From positions 8,915,333 through 8,979,332 of the forward strand of contig NZ_KQ976354.1 of assembly GCF_000346485.2 (NCBI RefSeq): a stretch of DNA of 64,000 nt. Direction: 5' to 3'. Every line of letters begins with the position of its first letter. The first letter of the stretch is position 1. Under the pieces are notes generated by a model. The model was not told the origin of the DNA, ran no database searches, and was given only the letters and a program-made list of their open reading frames with translations. This DNA comes from Scytonema hofmannii PCC 7110 (lineage in GTDB: Bacteria > Cyanobacteriota > Cyanobacteriia > Cyanobacteriales > Nostocaceae). Below are positions 1-9,212 of the stretch, in pieces. The position numbers and the translations under genes were made by a program.

Positions 1-1267
1 CATTAAATATCTTGTCTCCCCACATTTTTTCAGCTTCTTCTTTTTTTATATCTAAACATTCACAGAAGCTTTCAACAAAATAATCGTGTATTTCTTTTTT
101 GGCATCATCTTCAACTATTTCCCACTTGTTAATTAAATAAAAGATAGGTCTAATTTGCTTTTTAATTGATTTCCCTGCAGAAATCATTTCTTTTTGAGCT
201 TCGTTATTCTCAATTTCTTCCTTGACTCCAAGTAATCTTTTTAGATACTCTTCTTCTTGCTGAGTAAATTGCTGATCTGCCGCTAAAACGAAAAGAATAG
301 CGTGGCTTTCCTGAATATAGGAAAATGTTTTTTGATTTTCTTCTTCTGTATGATTTAATCCTGCCGTATCAATAAATTCTACCCCTCTCGACAACACTTC
401 AATTGGACAATAAAATTCAGCATAGTTTAGAGGATTTAGCCATTCACCTATTGACTGAGATAGACGCTTCATTTGACTTCTCACATCTTTCGAGTTGAGC
501 GTATATTTCTTTTTATATTGTTCAAAACTTAATTCTTCCCTTGCACCATCTTTTTTGTAAACTAATACTTTTTCCTGTTTACCATATTTTACAAAAGTAG
601 GAATTGCAGTAGTGGGAGTTGCTCCTGTTGGAAGCAAATTTTGTTCAAAAAAAGCATTGAGTATTGTACTCTTACCACGATTAAAATCTCCAATAATCAA
701 GAAACGGAATTTACCATTTTCTAGTCTCTTGATTTCTTCATTTAAGTTATTTATGAAAGCAGATAAGGCTAACGCTCCTGATGCTCCTTGTTCTGTTGCT
801 TGATGTTCAGATTGAGTAATTATTTTAGCCATTTCTCGTAGTTTTTCAGCAAACCAAGGATAGACTTTTGTTGCTTCTAAGTTGAATGCAGTGTTTTGAT
901 TCGACATGGAAGTTACCTCATGTTTATTTTCATTAAAATTCAATTTAACCTTTTCTCGGTCTGCATCTTTCCACCTGCCATCTTTCAGAAAAGCTTCCTG
1001 TGTTCTAAATTTTTGCAATCTTGACAAGCCTTCTGGTGCTGGAGGCTGGTGGTTAATTCCTGCTTGAATAACTTGCCCTTGACACACCTGTAAACTTTCC
1101 CAAACCTTTTTAGCCCAAGCCAGTTTTGCTTGCTCTTTTTGCAAAAATACCTCTGGTATTTGACCAGAAAAGGTAGATGGGTAGGGAGTTAAATCCCATC
1201 CGCATCTTGAGCAGCAGTTAATCGTGCCTTCAATATATTCATTTTGGCAAATTGGACAACCAGTCAT
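1..1267 (-). CDS. Zinc-ribbon / dynamin-like GTPase, 3' end outside window
   Basis: The frame is open from ATG at 1267 to the window edge (422 residues seen), so the C-terminus is missing. Residues 1-25 form a zinc ribbon (C4, C7, C18/C19, C22), followed by a linker to about residue 110. The GTPase domain follows: P-loop GDFNRGKS (193-200), switch T in PTTAIPT, DTAG (300-303), and NKWE (380-383) in place of the usual N/TKxD. This pattern fits bacterial dynamin-like proteins, which remodel membranes. ATG at 907 also has a fair ribosome site (GAGG, spacing 8), so the GTPase may be made alone as well. The first 110 residues closely match those of the GUN4 protein at 10776-11513. The fusion reading rests on an unbroken frame of exactly 120 codons between the two ATGs. 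Confidence 0.8.
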   Translation of the reverse strand, partial: MTGCPICQNEYIEGTINCCSRCGWDLTPYPSTFSGQIPEVFLQKEQAKLAWAKKVWESLQVCQGQVIQAGINHQPPAPEGLSRLQKFRTQEAFLKDGRWKDADREKVKLNFNENKHEVTSMSNQNTAFNLEATKVYPWFAEKLREMAKIITQSEHQATEQGASGALALSAFINNLNEEIKRLENGKFRFLIIGDFNRGKSTILNAFFEQNLLPTGATPTTAIPTFVKYGKQEKVLVYKKDGAREELSFEQYKKKYTLNSKDVRSQMKRLSQSIGEWLNPLNYAEFYCPIEVLSRGVEFIDTAGLNHTEEENQKTFSYIQESHAILFVLAADQQFTQQEEEYLKRLLGVKEEIENNEAQKEMISAGKSIKKQIRPIFYLINKWEIVEDDAKKEIHDYFVESFCECLDIKKEEAEKMWGDKIFN

Positions 1268-1345
1268 CTTAGCCCTCGGTGTCAATTCACTGAATACTAC
1301 ATTAAACTACAATTGTTGCAACTTTAGTTACCTCATGAGGTATAC
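945..1345. repeat. Duplicated zinc-ribbon module and leader, copy 1
   Basis: About 400 bp aligns almost without gaps to 11192-11590, covering the leader, the start codon and the zinc-ribbon plus linker coding region. Similarity stops abruptly near 945 on the coding side and fades near 1345 upstream. The copies differ by scattered substitutions, so the duplication is not brand new. Confidence 0.8.
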
Positions 1346-2050
1346 TTCTGTTTATCACTTTCTGATATATTGTTCTGTATCCGGATTTCCCACAAAGTTT
1401 TCAGAAACAAGAGTCAAAAACTGTGAAAGTCTATATTGGAAAAGACTTTCGGCAGTTCTCAGTATGACCCCGTCTAGAACAGATTGTATACCGGAACAAT
1501 TTAAATTGGAACAAGCAAACTCATATCCAGTCATAGTTAATTTTCAGGAATTCAATGTAACATATGATACTGGATTTACCTTAATTGCGGAGCGAAACTG
1601 AAAAAAAGAAATAAACCTTAAACCACCATCCGTTTTATTGCAAATAAACTTAGTACTATCTAAGTTGTAGTTTGTTCTTTGGCTCATCTGACCACCTAAT
1701 TCATCGCGTTTATTGCCACTAGCATCAAACACGATCGGGTAATACTGCAATGAAGTTTCGGTTACTTTTTCAATTGGGCATAACAATAAACAGGTTGCTA
1801 TTACAAGGATTCATGCAGAGATTAGCCGTTTTCGGAATAGACTCAAGATTTGCTTTAAGTTAAGTTTTTGGGTGTTCTGGGCAATAAACTTTGAGTAGCC
1901 GTGTAAAATAAACTATTTAGTTATACCGAAAATTTTCTGGAAAAACCTCAACAGCGTGTGAAGTAAAACTAAAATACCATTATTTATCTAAAAATTGGTT
2001 TGGTGCAAACAAACACTTGGGGTTAGCGCTAGGAAAAGGAGTTTATCTGG
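1268..2050. other. Intergenic, mostly without a supported gene
   Basis: 1268-1345 is the duplicated leader of the zinc-ribbon genes. A minus-strand frame at 1544-1786 (80 codons from TTG) reads upstream into a hydrophobic stretch ending LLLC, like a lipoprotein signal. That stretch has no start codon in frame; an ATG lies in another frame at about 1815. It may be a frameshifted lipoprotein remnant, but I do not recognise the family. The right end carries the ribosome site AAAGGAG (2035-2041) of the CHAT gene. Confidence 0.4.
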
Positions 2051-5000
2051 ATGCTGAGTGAATTTTTAACTATTTTAATACGTAAGATAACTGAGAAGCT
2101 CAGTTTGTTTGATCGCTCATTCCGAGGCAAATCTTCAGCAACGTCCACTCCAGACAACTATGAGAATTTTCTTTTAGAGGTATTGCAAGTCACTTCAAAG
2201 AGTGGGAGCGATAAGCAAGCGGTTTACCCGTTGCTGGAAGCAAACCTTGATAAATTGGATGATAACTTTACTGTTTTATTACAGCGCTGGGCAACCAATA
2301 CTCTATCTAACCTAGAGGAAAATGAAGCGGAAAGCATTGCCAAGTCTATTTTTGATTTCAGCTACTGCATTCAACAATATCCTCATGGTAGTAAGGCAGT
2401 CAACCAAGATGTGGCAATAGCAGGTTATGAGATAGCCTTGAGTGTCTACACCCGCGATGCCTTTCCACTAGAGTGGGCAAATACACAAAACAATCTTGCC
2501 AACGCCTACTTATATAGAATCGAAGGGGAAAGAGCAGAAAATCTCGAACTCGCGATTGTAGCTTGCAACCAAGCATTAGAAATTTACAAGCGCGATGCCT
2601 TTCCACTAGAGTGGGCAAATACACAAAACAATCTTGCCAACGCCTACTTTGATAGAATTGAAGGGGAAAGAGTAGAAAATCTCGAACTCGCGATTGCAGC
2701 TTGCAACCAAGCACTAGAAATTTACAAGCGCGATGCCTTTCCACTAGAGTGGGCAAATACACAAAGCAATCTTGCCAACGCCTACTTTGATAGAATCGAA
2801 GGGGAAAGAGCAGAAAATCTCGAACTCGCGATTGCAGCTTGCAACCAAGCACTAGAAATTTACAAGCGCGATGCCTTTCCACTAGAGTGGGCACGTACAC
2901 AAAGCAATTTTGGACTTATCTACTCTAATAGAATTAAAGGGGAAAGAGCAGAAAATCTCGAACTCGCGATTGCAGCTTACAAGCAAGTACTAGAAATTTA
3001 CAAGCGCGATGCCTTTCCACTAAATTGGGCACGTACACAAAGCAATTTTGGACTTACCTACTCTAATAGAATCAAAGGGGAAAGAGCAGAAAATCTCGAA
3101 CTCGCGATTACAGCTTACAACCAAGCACTAGAAATTTACAAGCGCGATGCCTTTCCACTAGATTGGGCAAATACACAAAGCAATCTTGGACTTATCTACT
3201 TTAATAGAATCAAAGGAGAAAGAGCAGAAAATCTCGAACAAGCGATTGCAGTTTGCAACCAAGCATTAGAAATTTACAAGCGCGAGGCCTTTCCACTAGA
3301 TTGGGCACGTACACAAAACAATCTTGCCAACGCCTACTGCAATAGAATCAAAGGAGAAAGGGCAGAAAATCTCGAACAAGCGATTGCAGCTTACAACCAA
3401 GCACTAGAAATTTACAAGCGCGAGGCCTTTCCACTAGATTGGGCACGTACACAAAGCAATCTTGGCAACGCCTACTTTGATAGAATTGAAGGGGAAAGAG
3501 CAGAAAATCTCGAACAAGCGATTGCAGTTTGCAACCAAGCATTAGAAATTTACAAGCGCGATGCCTTTCCACTAGATTGGGCACGTACACAAAACAATCT
3601 TGCCAACGCCCACTTGTATAGAATCAAAGGGGAAAGAGCAGAAAATCTCGAACTCGCGATTACAGCTTACAACCAAGCACTAGAAATTTACAAGCGCGAT
3701 GCTTTTCCACTAGAGTGGGCACGTACACAAAACAATCTTGCCAACGCCTACTTATATAGAATCAAAGGGGAAAGAGTAGAAAATCTCGAACTTGCGATTG
3801 CAGCTTGCAACCAAGCACTAGAAATTTACAACCGCGATGCCTTTCCAATAGAGTGGGCACGTACACAAAACAATCTTGCCAACGCCCACTTGTATAGAAT
3901 CGAAGGGGAAAGGGCAGAAAATATTGAACTCGCGATTGCAGCTTACAACCAAGTACTAGAAATTTACAACCGCGATGCTTTTCCACTAGAGTGGGCATTT
4001 ACACAAAACAATCTTGCCAACACCCACTTGTATAGAATCAAAGGGGAAAGAGCAGAAAATATTGAACTCGCGATTGCAGCTTACAACCAAGTACTAGAAA
4101 TTTACAAGCGCGATGTCTTTCCACTAGAGTGGGCATTCACACAAAACAATCTTGGCAACACCCACTGGTATAGAATCAAAGGGGAAAGAGCAGACAATCT
4201 CGAACTTGCGATTGCAGCTTACAACCAAGTACTAGAAATTTACACTCGCAATGTCTTTCCACTAGATTGGGCAAATACACAAAGCAATCTTGGACTTATC
4301 TACTCCAATAGAATCAAAGGGGAAAGAGCAGAAAATCTCGAACTTGCGATTGCAGCTTGCAACCAAGCACTAGAAATTTACAACCGCGATGCCTTCCCAC
4401 TAGATTGGGCACGTACACAAAACAATCTTGGACTTGCCTACTCTAATAGAATCAAAGGGGAAAGAGCAGAAAATCTCGAACTCGCGATTGCAACTTACGA
4501 CCAAGCATTAGACATTTATACTCGCGATGCTTTTCCACTAGAGTGGGCAAATACACAAAACAATCTTGCCAACGCCCACTTGTATAGAATCGAAGGGGAA
4601 AGAGCAGACAATCCCGAACTCGCGATTGCAGCTTACAGCCAAGTACTAGAAATTTACACCCGCGATGCCTTTCCACTAGAGTGGGCACGTACACAAAGCA
4701 ATCTTGGACTTGCCTACTCTAATAGAATCAAAGGGGAAAGAGCAAAAAATCTCGAACTCGCGATTGCAGCTTGCAACCAAGCGCTAGAAATTTACACCCG
4801 CGATGCCTTTCCAGAAGATTGGGCACGTACACAAAACAATCTTGGACTTGCCTACTCTAATAGAATCAAAGGGGAAAGAGCAGAAAATATCGAACTCGCG
4901 ATTGCAGCTTGCAACCAAGCACTAGAAATTTACACCCGCCATGCCTTTCCACTAGAGTGGGCAAATACACAAAACAATCTTGCCAACGTCCACTTGTATA

Positions 5001-8000
5001 GAATCGAAGGGGAAAGGGCAGAAAATATCGAACTCGCGATTGCAGCTTACAGCCAAGTACTAGAAATTTACACCCGCGATGCCTTTCCACTAGAGTGGGC
5101 ACGTACACGAAGCAATCTTGGACTTGCCTACTCTAATAGAATCAAAGGGGAAACAGCAGAAAATATCGAACTCGCGATCGCAGCTTGCAACCAAGCACTA
5201 GAAATTTACAAGCGCGATGCTTTTCCACTAGATTGGGCAAATACACAAAACAATCTTGCCAACGCCCACTTGTATAGAATCGAAGGGGAAACAGCAGAAA
5301 ATCTCGAACTCGCGATTGCAGCTTACAACCAAGTACTAGAAATTTACATCCGCGATGCCTTTCCAGAATATTGGGCACGTACACAAAGCAATCTTGGACT
5401 TGCCTATCGGAATAGAATCAAAGGAGAAAGGGCAGAAAATCTCGAACTCGCGATTGCAGCTTGCAACCAAGCGCTAGAAATTTACACCCGCGAGGCCTTT
5501 CCACTAGATTGGGCACGTACACAAAACAATCTTGGACTTGCCTATCGGAATAGAATCAAAGGAGAAACAGCAGAAAATATCGAGCTCGCGATTGCAGCTT
5601 GCAACCAAGCACTAGAAATTTACACCCGCGATGCCTTTCCAGAAGATTATGCACATACACAGAACAATCTTGGACGTGCCTATCGGAATAGAATCAAAGG
5701 AGAAACAGCAGAAAATATCGAACTCGCGATCGCAGCTTACAACCAAGCACTAGAAATTTACACCCGCGATGCCTTTCCACTAGATTGGGCAAATACACAA
5801 AGCAATCTTGGACTTATCTACTCTAATAGAATCAAAGGGGAAAGAGCAGAAAATCTCGAACTCGCGATTGCGGCTTACAACCAAGCATTAGAAATTTACA
5901 CCCGCGATGCCTTTCCAGAAGATTATGCATTCACACAAAACAATCTTGGCAACGCCCTCTTATTAAAAGGGGAAAAAGTAGAAAATCTCGAACTCGCGAT
6001 TGCAGCTTACAACCAAGCACTAGCAATTTATAAGCGCGATGCCTTTCCAGAAGATTATGCACGTACACAAAACAATCTTGGCAATGCCCACTTATATAGA
6101 ATCAAAGGGGAAAAAGCAGAAAATCTCGAACTCGCGATTGCAGCTTACAACCAAGCACTAGCAATTTATAAGCGCGATGCTTTTCCAATAGAGTGGGCAT
6201 TCACACAAAACAACCTTGCCAACGCCCACTTGTATAGAATCGAAGGGGAAAAAGCAGAAAATCTCGAACTCGCGATTGCAGCTTACAACCAAGCACTAGA
6301 AATTTACACCCGCGATGCCTTTCCATTAGATTGGGCATTCACACAAAATAATCTTGGCAACGCCTACTGGAATAGAATCAAAGGAGAAAGGGCAGAAAAT
6401 CTCGAACAAGCGATTGCAACTTACAACCAAGCACTAGCAATTTATAAGCGCGATGCCTTTCCACTAGATTGGGCACGTACACAAAACAATCTTGGCACCG
6501 CCTACTGGAATAGAATCAAAGGAGAAAGGGCAGAAAATCTCGAACTCGCGATTGCAGCTTGCAACCAAGCGCTAGAAATTTACACCCGCGATGCCTTTCC
6601 AGAAGATTATGCACGTACACAGAACAATCTTGGACTTGCTTACTGGAATAGAATCAAAGGAGAAAGAGCAGAAAATCTCGAACTCGCGATCGCAGCTTAC
6701 AACCAAGCGCTAAAAATTTACACCCGCCATGCCTTTCCAGAAGATTGGGCACGTACACAAAACAATCTTGGACTTGCCTATTGGAATAGAATCAAAGGAG
6801 AAAGAGCAGAAAATCTCGAACTCGCGATCGCAGCTTACAACCAAGCGCTAAAAATTTACACCCGCTATGCCTTTCCAGAATATTGGGCACGTACACAAAA
6901 CAATCTTGGCACCGCCTACTATGATTTAAAGCAATTTGACAAAGCCATTGAGTGTCTCAAATTAGCTTTAGAAATCGGTACACCTACCGCCAACCCTATA
7001 GAATGCCTTCAATCAGGGCGTAACCTGGGTAAGACAGCTTCTATGATTGGCAGATGGTGTGAAGCCATCTTTGGTTATGATAAAGCAATTCAAGCTGTTG
7101 AGCAAAGCTCCTTTTGGGCTAGTCGTGAGAAGACTCGTCAAGAACTGCGAGCAGATGCGATAGATGTTTATAATCAAATTGTTCAAGCTTGTATCAAGAA
7201 CAATCAGATAGAAAAAGCGATAGAATATGTTGAGCGCAGTAAAGCTCGTACTTTAGTTGAATTCTTGGCTTCCCGCAACTTTTATCCAAAAGGCGATATT
7301 CCTCAACAACTTCTTGAGAAACTCCAACGTCTTAAACGCGAGATTGCACCCAAACAGCAATTGCTCGAATCTCTGAACGACAGCGATGAGAATCAAGCAA
7401 TAGACACAAAAAGCCAGGTTGCACAGAAAGGATTATCCCTCTCTTTAGATTATGTCAAGCGATTGCGGCTTGAATTAGATGAATTACAGATTGAGCTTGA
7501 ACAAGTCTTAAACCAAATCAAACGATTCGATCCAAGTTACCAACTCACTCAAAAGGTTCAACCTATTTCTTTTTCAGAAATTCGCGCTACAATAGATGAC
7601 CGCATTGCTACCATCGCATGGTATATTACACATGATTGCTTCTTCACCTTTATCATAACAAGCAATAATCAACCATTATTCTGGAAATCATCCAGCGATG
7701 ACTTAAAGGAATTAGAAAAATGGCGGGATGAGTATCTTAATGACTACAAAACTTTGAAAGGTAAACAGACACAAGCTTGGAAAACTGATTTCATCAAACT
7801 CCAAAAGCTTTCCTCAATCTTGGATTTGGATGAAATTCTCTCTCACCTTCCCAATCACTGTAATCAACTAATTCTCATTCCCCATCGTTACCTTCACCTA
7901 TTTCCTCTCCACGCATTACCATTACAAACTCATGAATGCCTCCTCGACAGATTCTCCTCTGGTGTGGGATATGCTCCCAGTCACCAGCTATTACAATTGA

Positions 8001-8830
8001 GTCAAAACATTGCATCTCAACAAACTTCCTCTGTCAATAGCTTCTTTGCCATCCAAAATCCTACTCTAGATTTAGACTACACTGAAATTGAAGTGGAAGC
8101 GATTCAGCATCGCTTTGATACCAAGGTGATTTTAACTCAACACCAAGCAACCAAAAATGCCGTTTATCAATCTCCTGATTTTCTCAATGCCGAATACCTT
8201 CACTTTTCTTGTCATGGCTCTTTTCATGCACCCACCCCTCTTCTTTCTCACCTATCCTTAGCAGAATCTGTAGTTGCTTCCAACTCTTCTACCAAGCAAA
8301 CAGCAGAAAATACCCGATATCTACCTTGGCGAGACAGTAAATTTGTTGACTTAGAAAAATGCCTCACCTTGAGCGACATTTTTGCCCTTCATCTTAAGCA
8401 ATGCCGTCTCGTCACTCTCTCTGCCTGCGAAACTGGTTTGACTGATTGGCACACTCTCACTGATGAATATACTGGTTTAGCAAGCGGTTTCTTGGTGGCA
8501 GGTAGCCCCAGCATAGTCAGCAGTCTTTGGGCGGTTAGTGACATCTCCACTTGTTTTTTGATGATTAAATTTTACCAAAATCTGCAAACAGAATCAACTA
8601 TCGCTAAAGCTCTCAACAACGCGCAGCGCTGGTTACGAGATGTCACAAAAGAGGAATTACAACAGTGGGCACTGGGATTGAATTTGAGCGCCCCTTTTCG
8701 ACTAACAATTGAAAGCTTGTGGTACACTGACTTCTTTAGGGATAATGAAGCTAGTTGTAAACCTTTTCACTCACCAGAGTATTGGGCAGCGTTTTGTGCT
8801 ATTGGGCATGATGGTTCTATACACAACTAA
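2051..8830 (+). CDS. Giant TPR-repeat protein with C-terminal CHAT protease domain
   Basis: Residues 1-133 are a unique N-terminal region. Residues 134-1603 are 32 near-identical 46-residue units (one of 44), TPR-like helical hairpins built around WARTQNNLG and ENLELAIAAYNQALEIY. One or two ordinary TPRs cap them (about 1604-1700), followed by a helical linker. The CHAT domain (about 1870-2259) has its catalytic dyad intact: His2055 in HFSCHG and Cys2126 in SACETG. CHAT domains are caspase-like cysteine peptidases; TPR-CHAT proteins such as TPR-CHAT/Csx29 are sensor-activated proteases. The start has AAAGGAG nine bases upstream. It leads an apparent three-gene operon. Substrate and trigger are unknown; a role in defence or regulated proteolysis is inference. 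Confidence 0.92.
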   Translation: MLSEFLTILIRKITEKLSLFDRSFRGKSSATSTPDNYENFLLEVLQVTSKSGSDKQAVYPLLEANLDKLDDNFTVLLQRWATNTLSNLEENEAESIAKSIFDFSYCIQQYPHGSKAVNQDVAIAGYEIALSVYTRDAFPLEWANTQNNLANAYLYRIEGERAENLELAIVACNQALEIYKRDAFPLEWANTQNNLANAYFDRIEGERVENLELAIAACNQALEIYKRDAFPLEWANTQSNLANAYFDRIEGERAENLELAIAACNQALEIYKRDAFPLEWARTQSNFGLIYSNRIKGERAENLELAIAAYKQVLEIYKRDAFPLNWARTQSNFGLTYSNRIKGERAENLELAITAYNQALEIYKRDAFPLDWANTQSNLGLIYFNRIKGERAENLEQAIAVCNQALEIYKREAFPLDWARTQNNLANAYCNRIKGERAENLEQAIAAYNQALEIYKREAFPLDWARTQSNLGNAYFDRIEGERAENLEQAIAVCNQALEIYKRDAFPLDWARTQNNLANAHLYRIKGERAENLELAITAYNQALEIYKRDAFPLEWARTQNNLANAYLYRIKGERVENLELAIAACNQALEIYNRDAFPIEWARTQNNLANAHLYRIEGERAENIELAIAAYNQVLEIYNRDAFPLEWAFTQNNLANTHLYRIKGERAENIELAIAAYNQVLEIYKRDVFPLEWAFTQNNLGNTHWYRIKGERADNLELAIAAYNQVLEIYTRNVFPLDWANTQSNLGLIYSNRIKGERAENLELAIAACNQALEIYNRDAFPLDWARTQNNLGLAYSNRIKGERAENLELAIATYDQALDIYTRDAFPLEWANTQNNLANAHLYRIEGERADNPELAIAAYSQVLEIYTRDAFPLEWARTQSNLGLAYSNRIKGERAKNLELAIAACNQALEIYTRDAFPEDWARTQNNLGLAYSNRIKGERAENIELAIAACNQALEIYTRHAFPLEWANTQNNLANVHLYRIEGERAENIELAIAAYSQVLEIYTRDAFPLEWARTRSNLGLAYSNRIKGETAENIELAIAACNQALEIYKRDAFPLDWANTQNNLANAHLYRIEGETAENLELAIAAYNQVLEIYIRDAFPEYWARTQSNLGLAYRNRIKGERAENLELAIAACNQALEIYTREAFPLDWARTQNNLGLAYRNRIKGETAENIELAIAACNQALEIYTRDAFPEDYAHTQNNLGRAYRNRIKGETAENIELAIAAYNQALEIYTRDAFPLDWANTQSNLGLIYSNRIKGERAENLELAIAAYNQALEIYTRDAFPEDYAFTQNNLGNALLLKGEKVENLELAIAAYNQALAIYKRDAFPEDYARTQNNLGNAHLYRIKGEKAENLELAIAAYNQALAIYKRDAFPIEWAFTQNNLANAHLYRIEGEKAENLELAIAAYNQALEIYTRDAFPLDWAFTQNNLGNAYWNRIKGERAENLEQAIATYNQALAIYKRDAFPLDWARTQNNLGTAYWNRIKGERAENLELAIAACNQALEIYTRDAFPEDYARTQNNLGLAYWNRIKGERAENLELAIAAYNQALKIYTRHAFPEDWARTQNNLGLAYWNRIKGERAENLELAIAAYNQALKIYTRYAFPEYWARTQNNLGTAYYDLKQFDKAIECLKLALEIGTPTANPIECLQSGRNLGKTASMIGRWCEAIFGYDKAIQAVEQSSFWASREKTRQELRADAIDVYNQIVQACIKNNQIEKAIEYVERSKARTLVEFLASRNFYPKGDIPQQLLEKLQRLKREIAPKQQLLESLNDSDENQAIDTKSQVAQKGLSLSLDYVKRLRLELDELQIELEQVLNQIKRFDPSYQLTQKVQPISFSEIRATIDDRIATIAWYITHDCFFTFIITSNNQPLFWKSSSDDLKELEKWRDEYLNDYKTLKGKQTQAWKTDFIKLQKLSSILDLDEILSHLPNHCNQLILIPHRYLHLFPLHALPLQTHECLLDRFSSGVGYAPSHQLLQLSQNIASQQTSSVNSFFAIQNPTLDLDYTEIEVEAIQHRFDTKVILTQHQATKNAVYQSPDFLNAEYLHFSCHGSFHAPTPLLSHLSLAESVVASNSSTKQTAENTRYLPWRDSKFVDLEKCLTLSDIFALHLKQCRLVTLSACETGLTDWHTLTDEYTGLASGFLVAGSPSIVSSLWAVSDISTCFLMIKFYQNLQTESTIAKALNNAQRWLRDVTKEELQQWALGLNLSAPFRLTIESLWYTDFFRDNEASCKPFHSPEYWAAFCAIGHDGSIHN
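2450..6859 (+). repeat. 138-bp coding tandem array, 32 units
   Basis: Units start at ACC 2450 and end at TAC 6859. There are 31 units of 138 bp and one of 132 bp (unit 26, about 5900-6031, missing two codons). Neighbouring units are nearly identical at DNA level, with variation mostly at fixed positions (LEW/LDW/EDY, ANA/GLA, IEG/IKG). The unit length is a multiple of three, so long false open frames appear on the opposite strand. Confidence 0.95.
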
Positions 8831-8849
8831 GTAAGGTAAGAGGTTATTT

Positions 8850-9212
8850 ATGTTACTTGATGAACAGAAGATAAAAGCGTTTGCTCAACTGATTCAATCC
8901 CAACCCTCTTTATTTTCAGAGCAACAACAAGCACAGTTATGGGAATTATTTCCTGGTTTACCAAATGATGCCAATAAAGTCGCAAATGCGATTGCTGAAT
9001 GGTCTCAAGATTATCAAGAAGTATGGAACGAGCTTCTGCCTCTTATCGCTCAAAACTCAGATAGTATAACAAGAGGTCCATTGGAAAACCCTGAGCCAGT
9101 TAACCCGAAAGACTATAAAGAACAAATTGTCAACGCTATGCGTGAGAGTTTTCCTTCGCCCAAACAACAACCATCTCCTCCACCCCAATCTCCTTTGGAT
9201 TCTCAACAATGA
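8850..9212 (+). CDS. Small CHAT-associated protein of unknown function
   Basis: This 120-residue soluble protein starts 19 bp after the CHAT gene with ribosome site AAGAGG. The first 70 residues look alpha-helical (AFAQLIQSQP, then a VANAIAEW helix). The last 25 residues are Pro/Gln/Ser-rich (PKQQPSPPPQSP) and probably disordered. Its stop codon overlaps the next start (ATGA at 9209-9212), so the two are very likely translationally coupled. I do not recognise the family. An adaptor or a death-domain-like interaction module between protease and membrane protein would fit the position, but that is inference. Confidence 0.75.
   Translation: MLLDEQKIKAFAQLIQSQPSLFSEQQQAQLWELFPGLPNDANKVANAIAEWSQDYQEVWNELLPLIAQNSDSITRGPLENPEPVNPKDYKEQIVNAMRESFPSPKQQPSPPPQSPLDSQQ

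Noticed and set aside
1224-1601. Plus-strand 125-codon frame
   Set aside because: Opposes the zinc-ribbon coding region and leader; codon use is unlike genes and no motif is seen.
2400-5384. Series of minus-strand open frames (80-166 codons) with repeated CRACKFLVLGCKLQS-type text
   Set aside because: They are mirror frames of the 138-bp coding array; the unit length is divisible by three, so stops are absent by periodicity.
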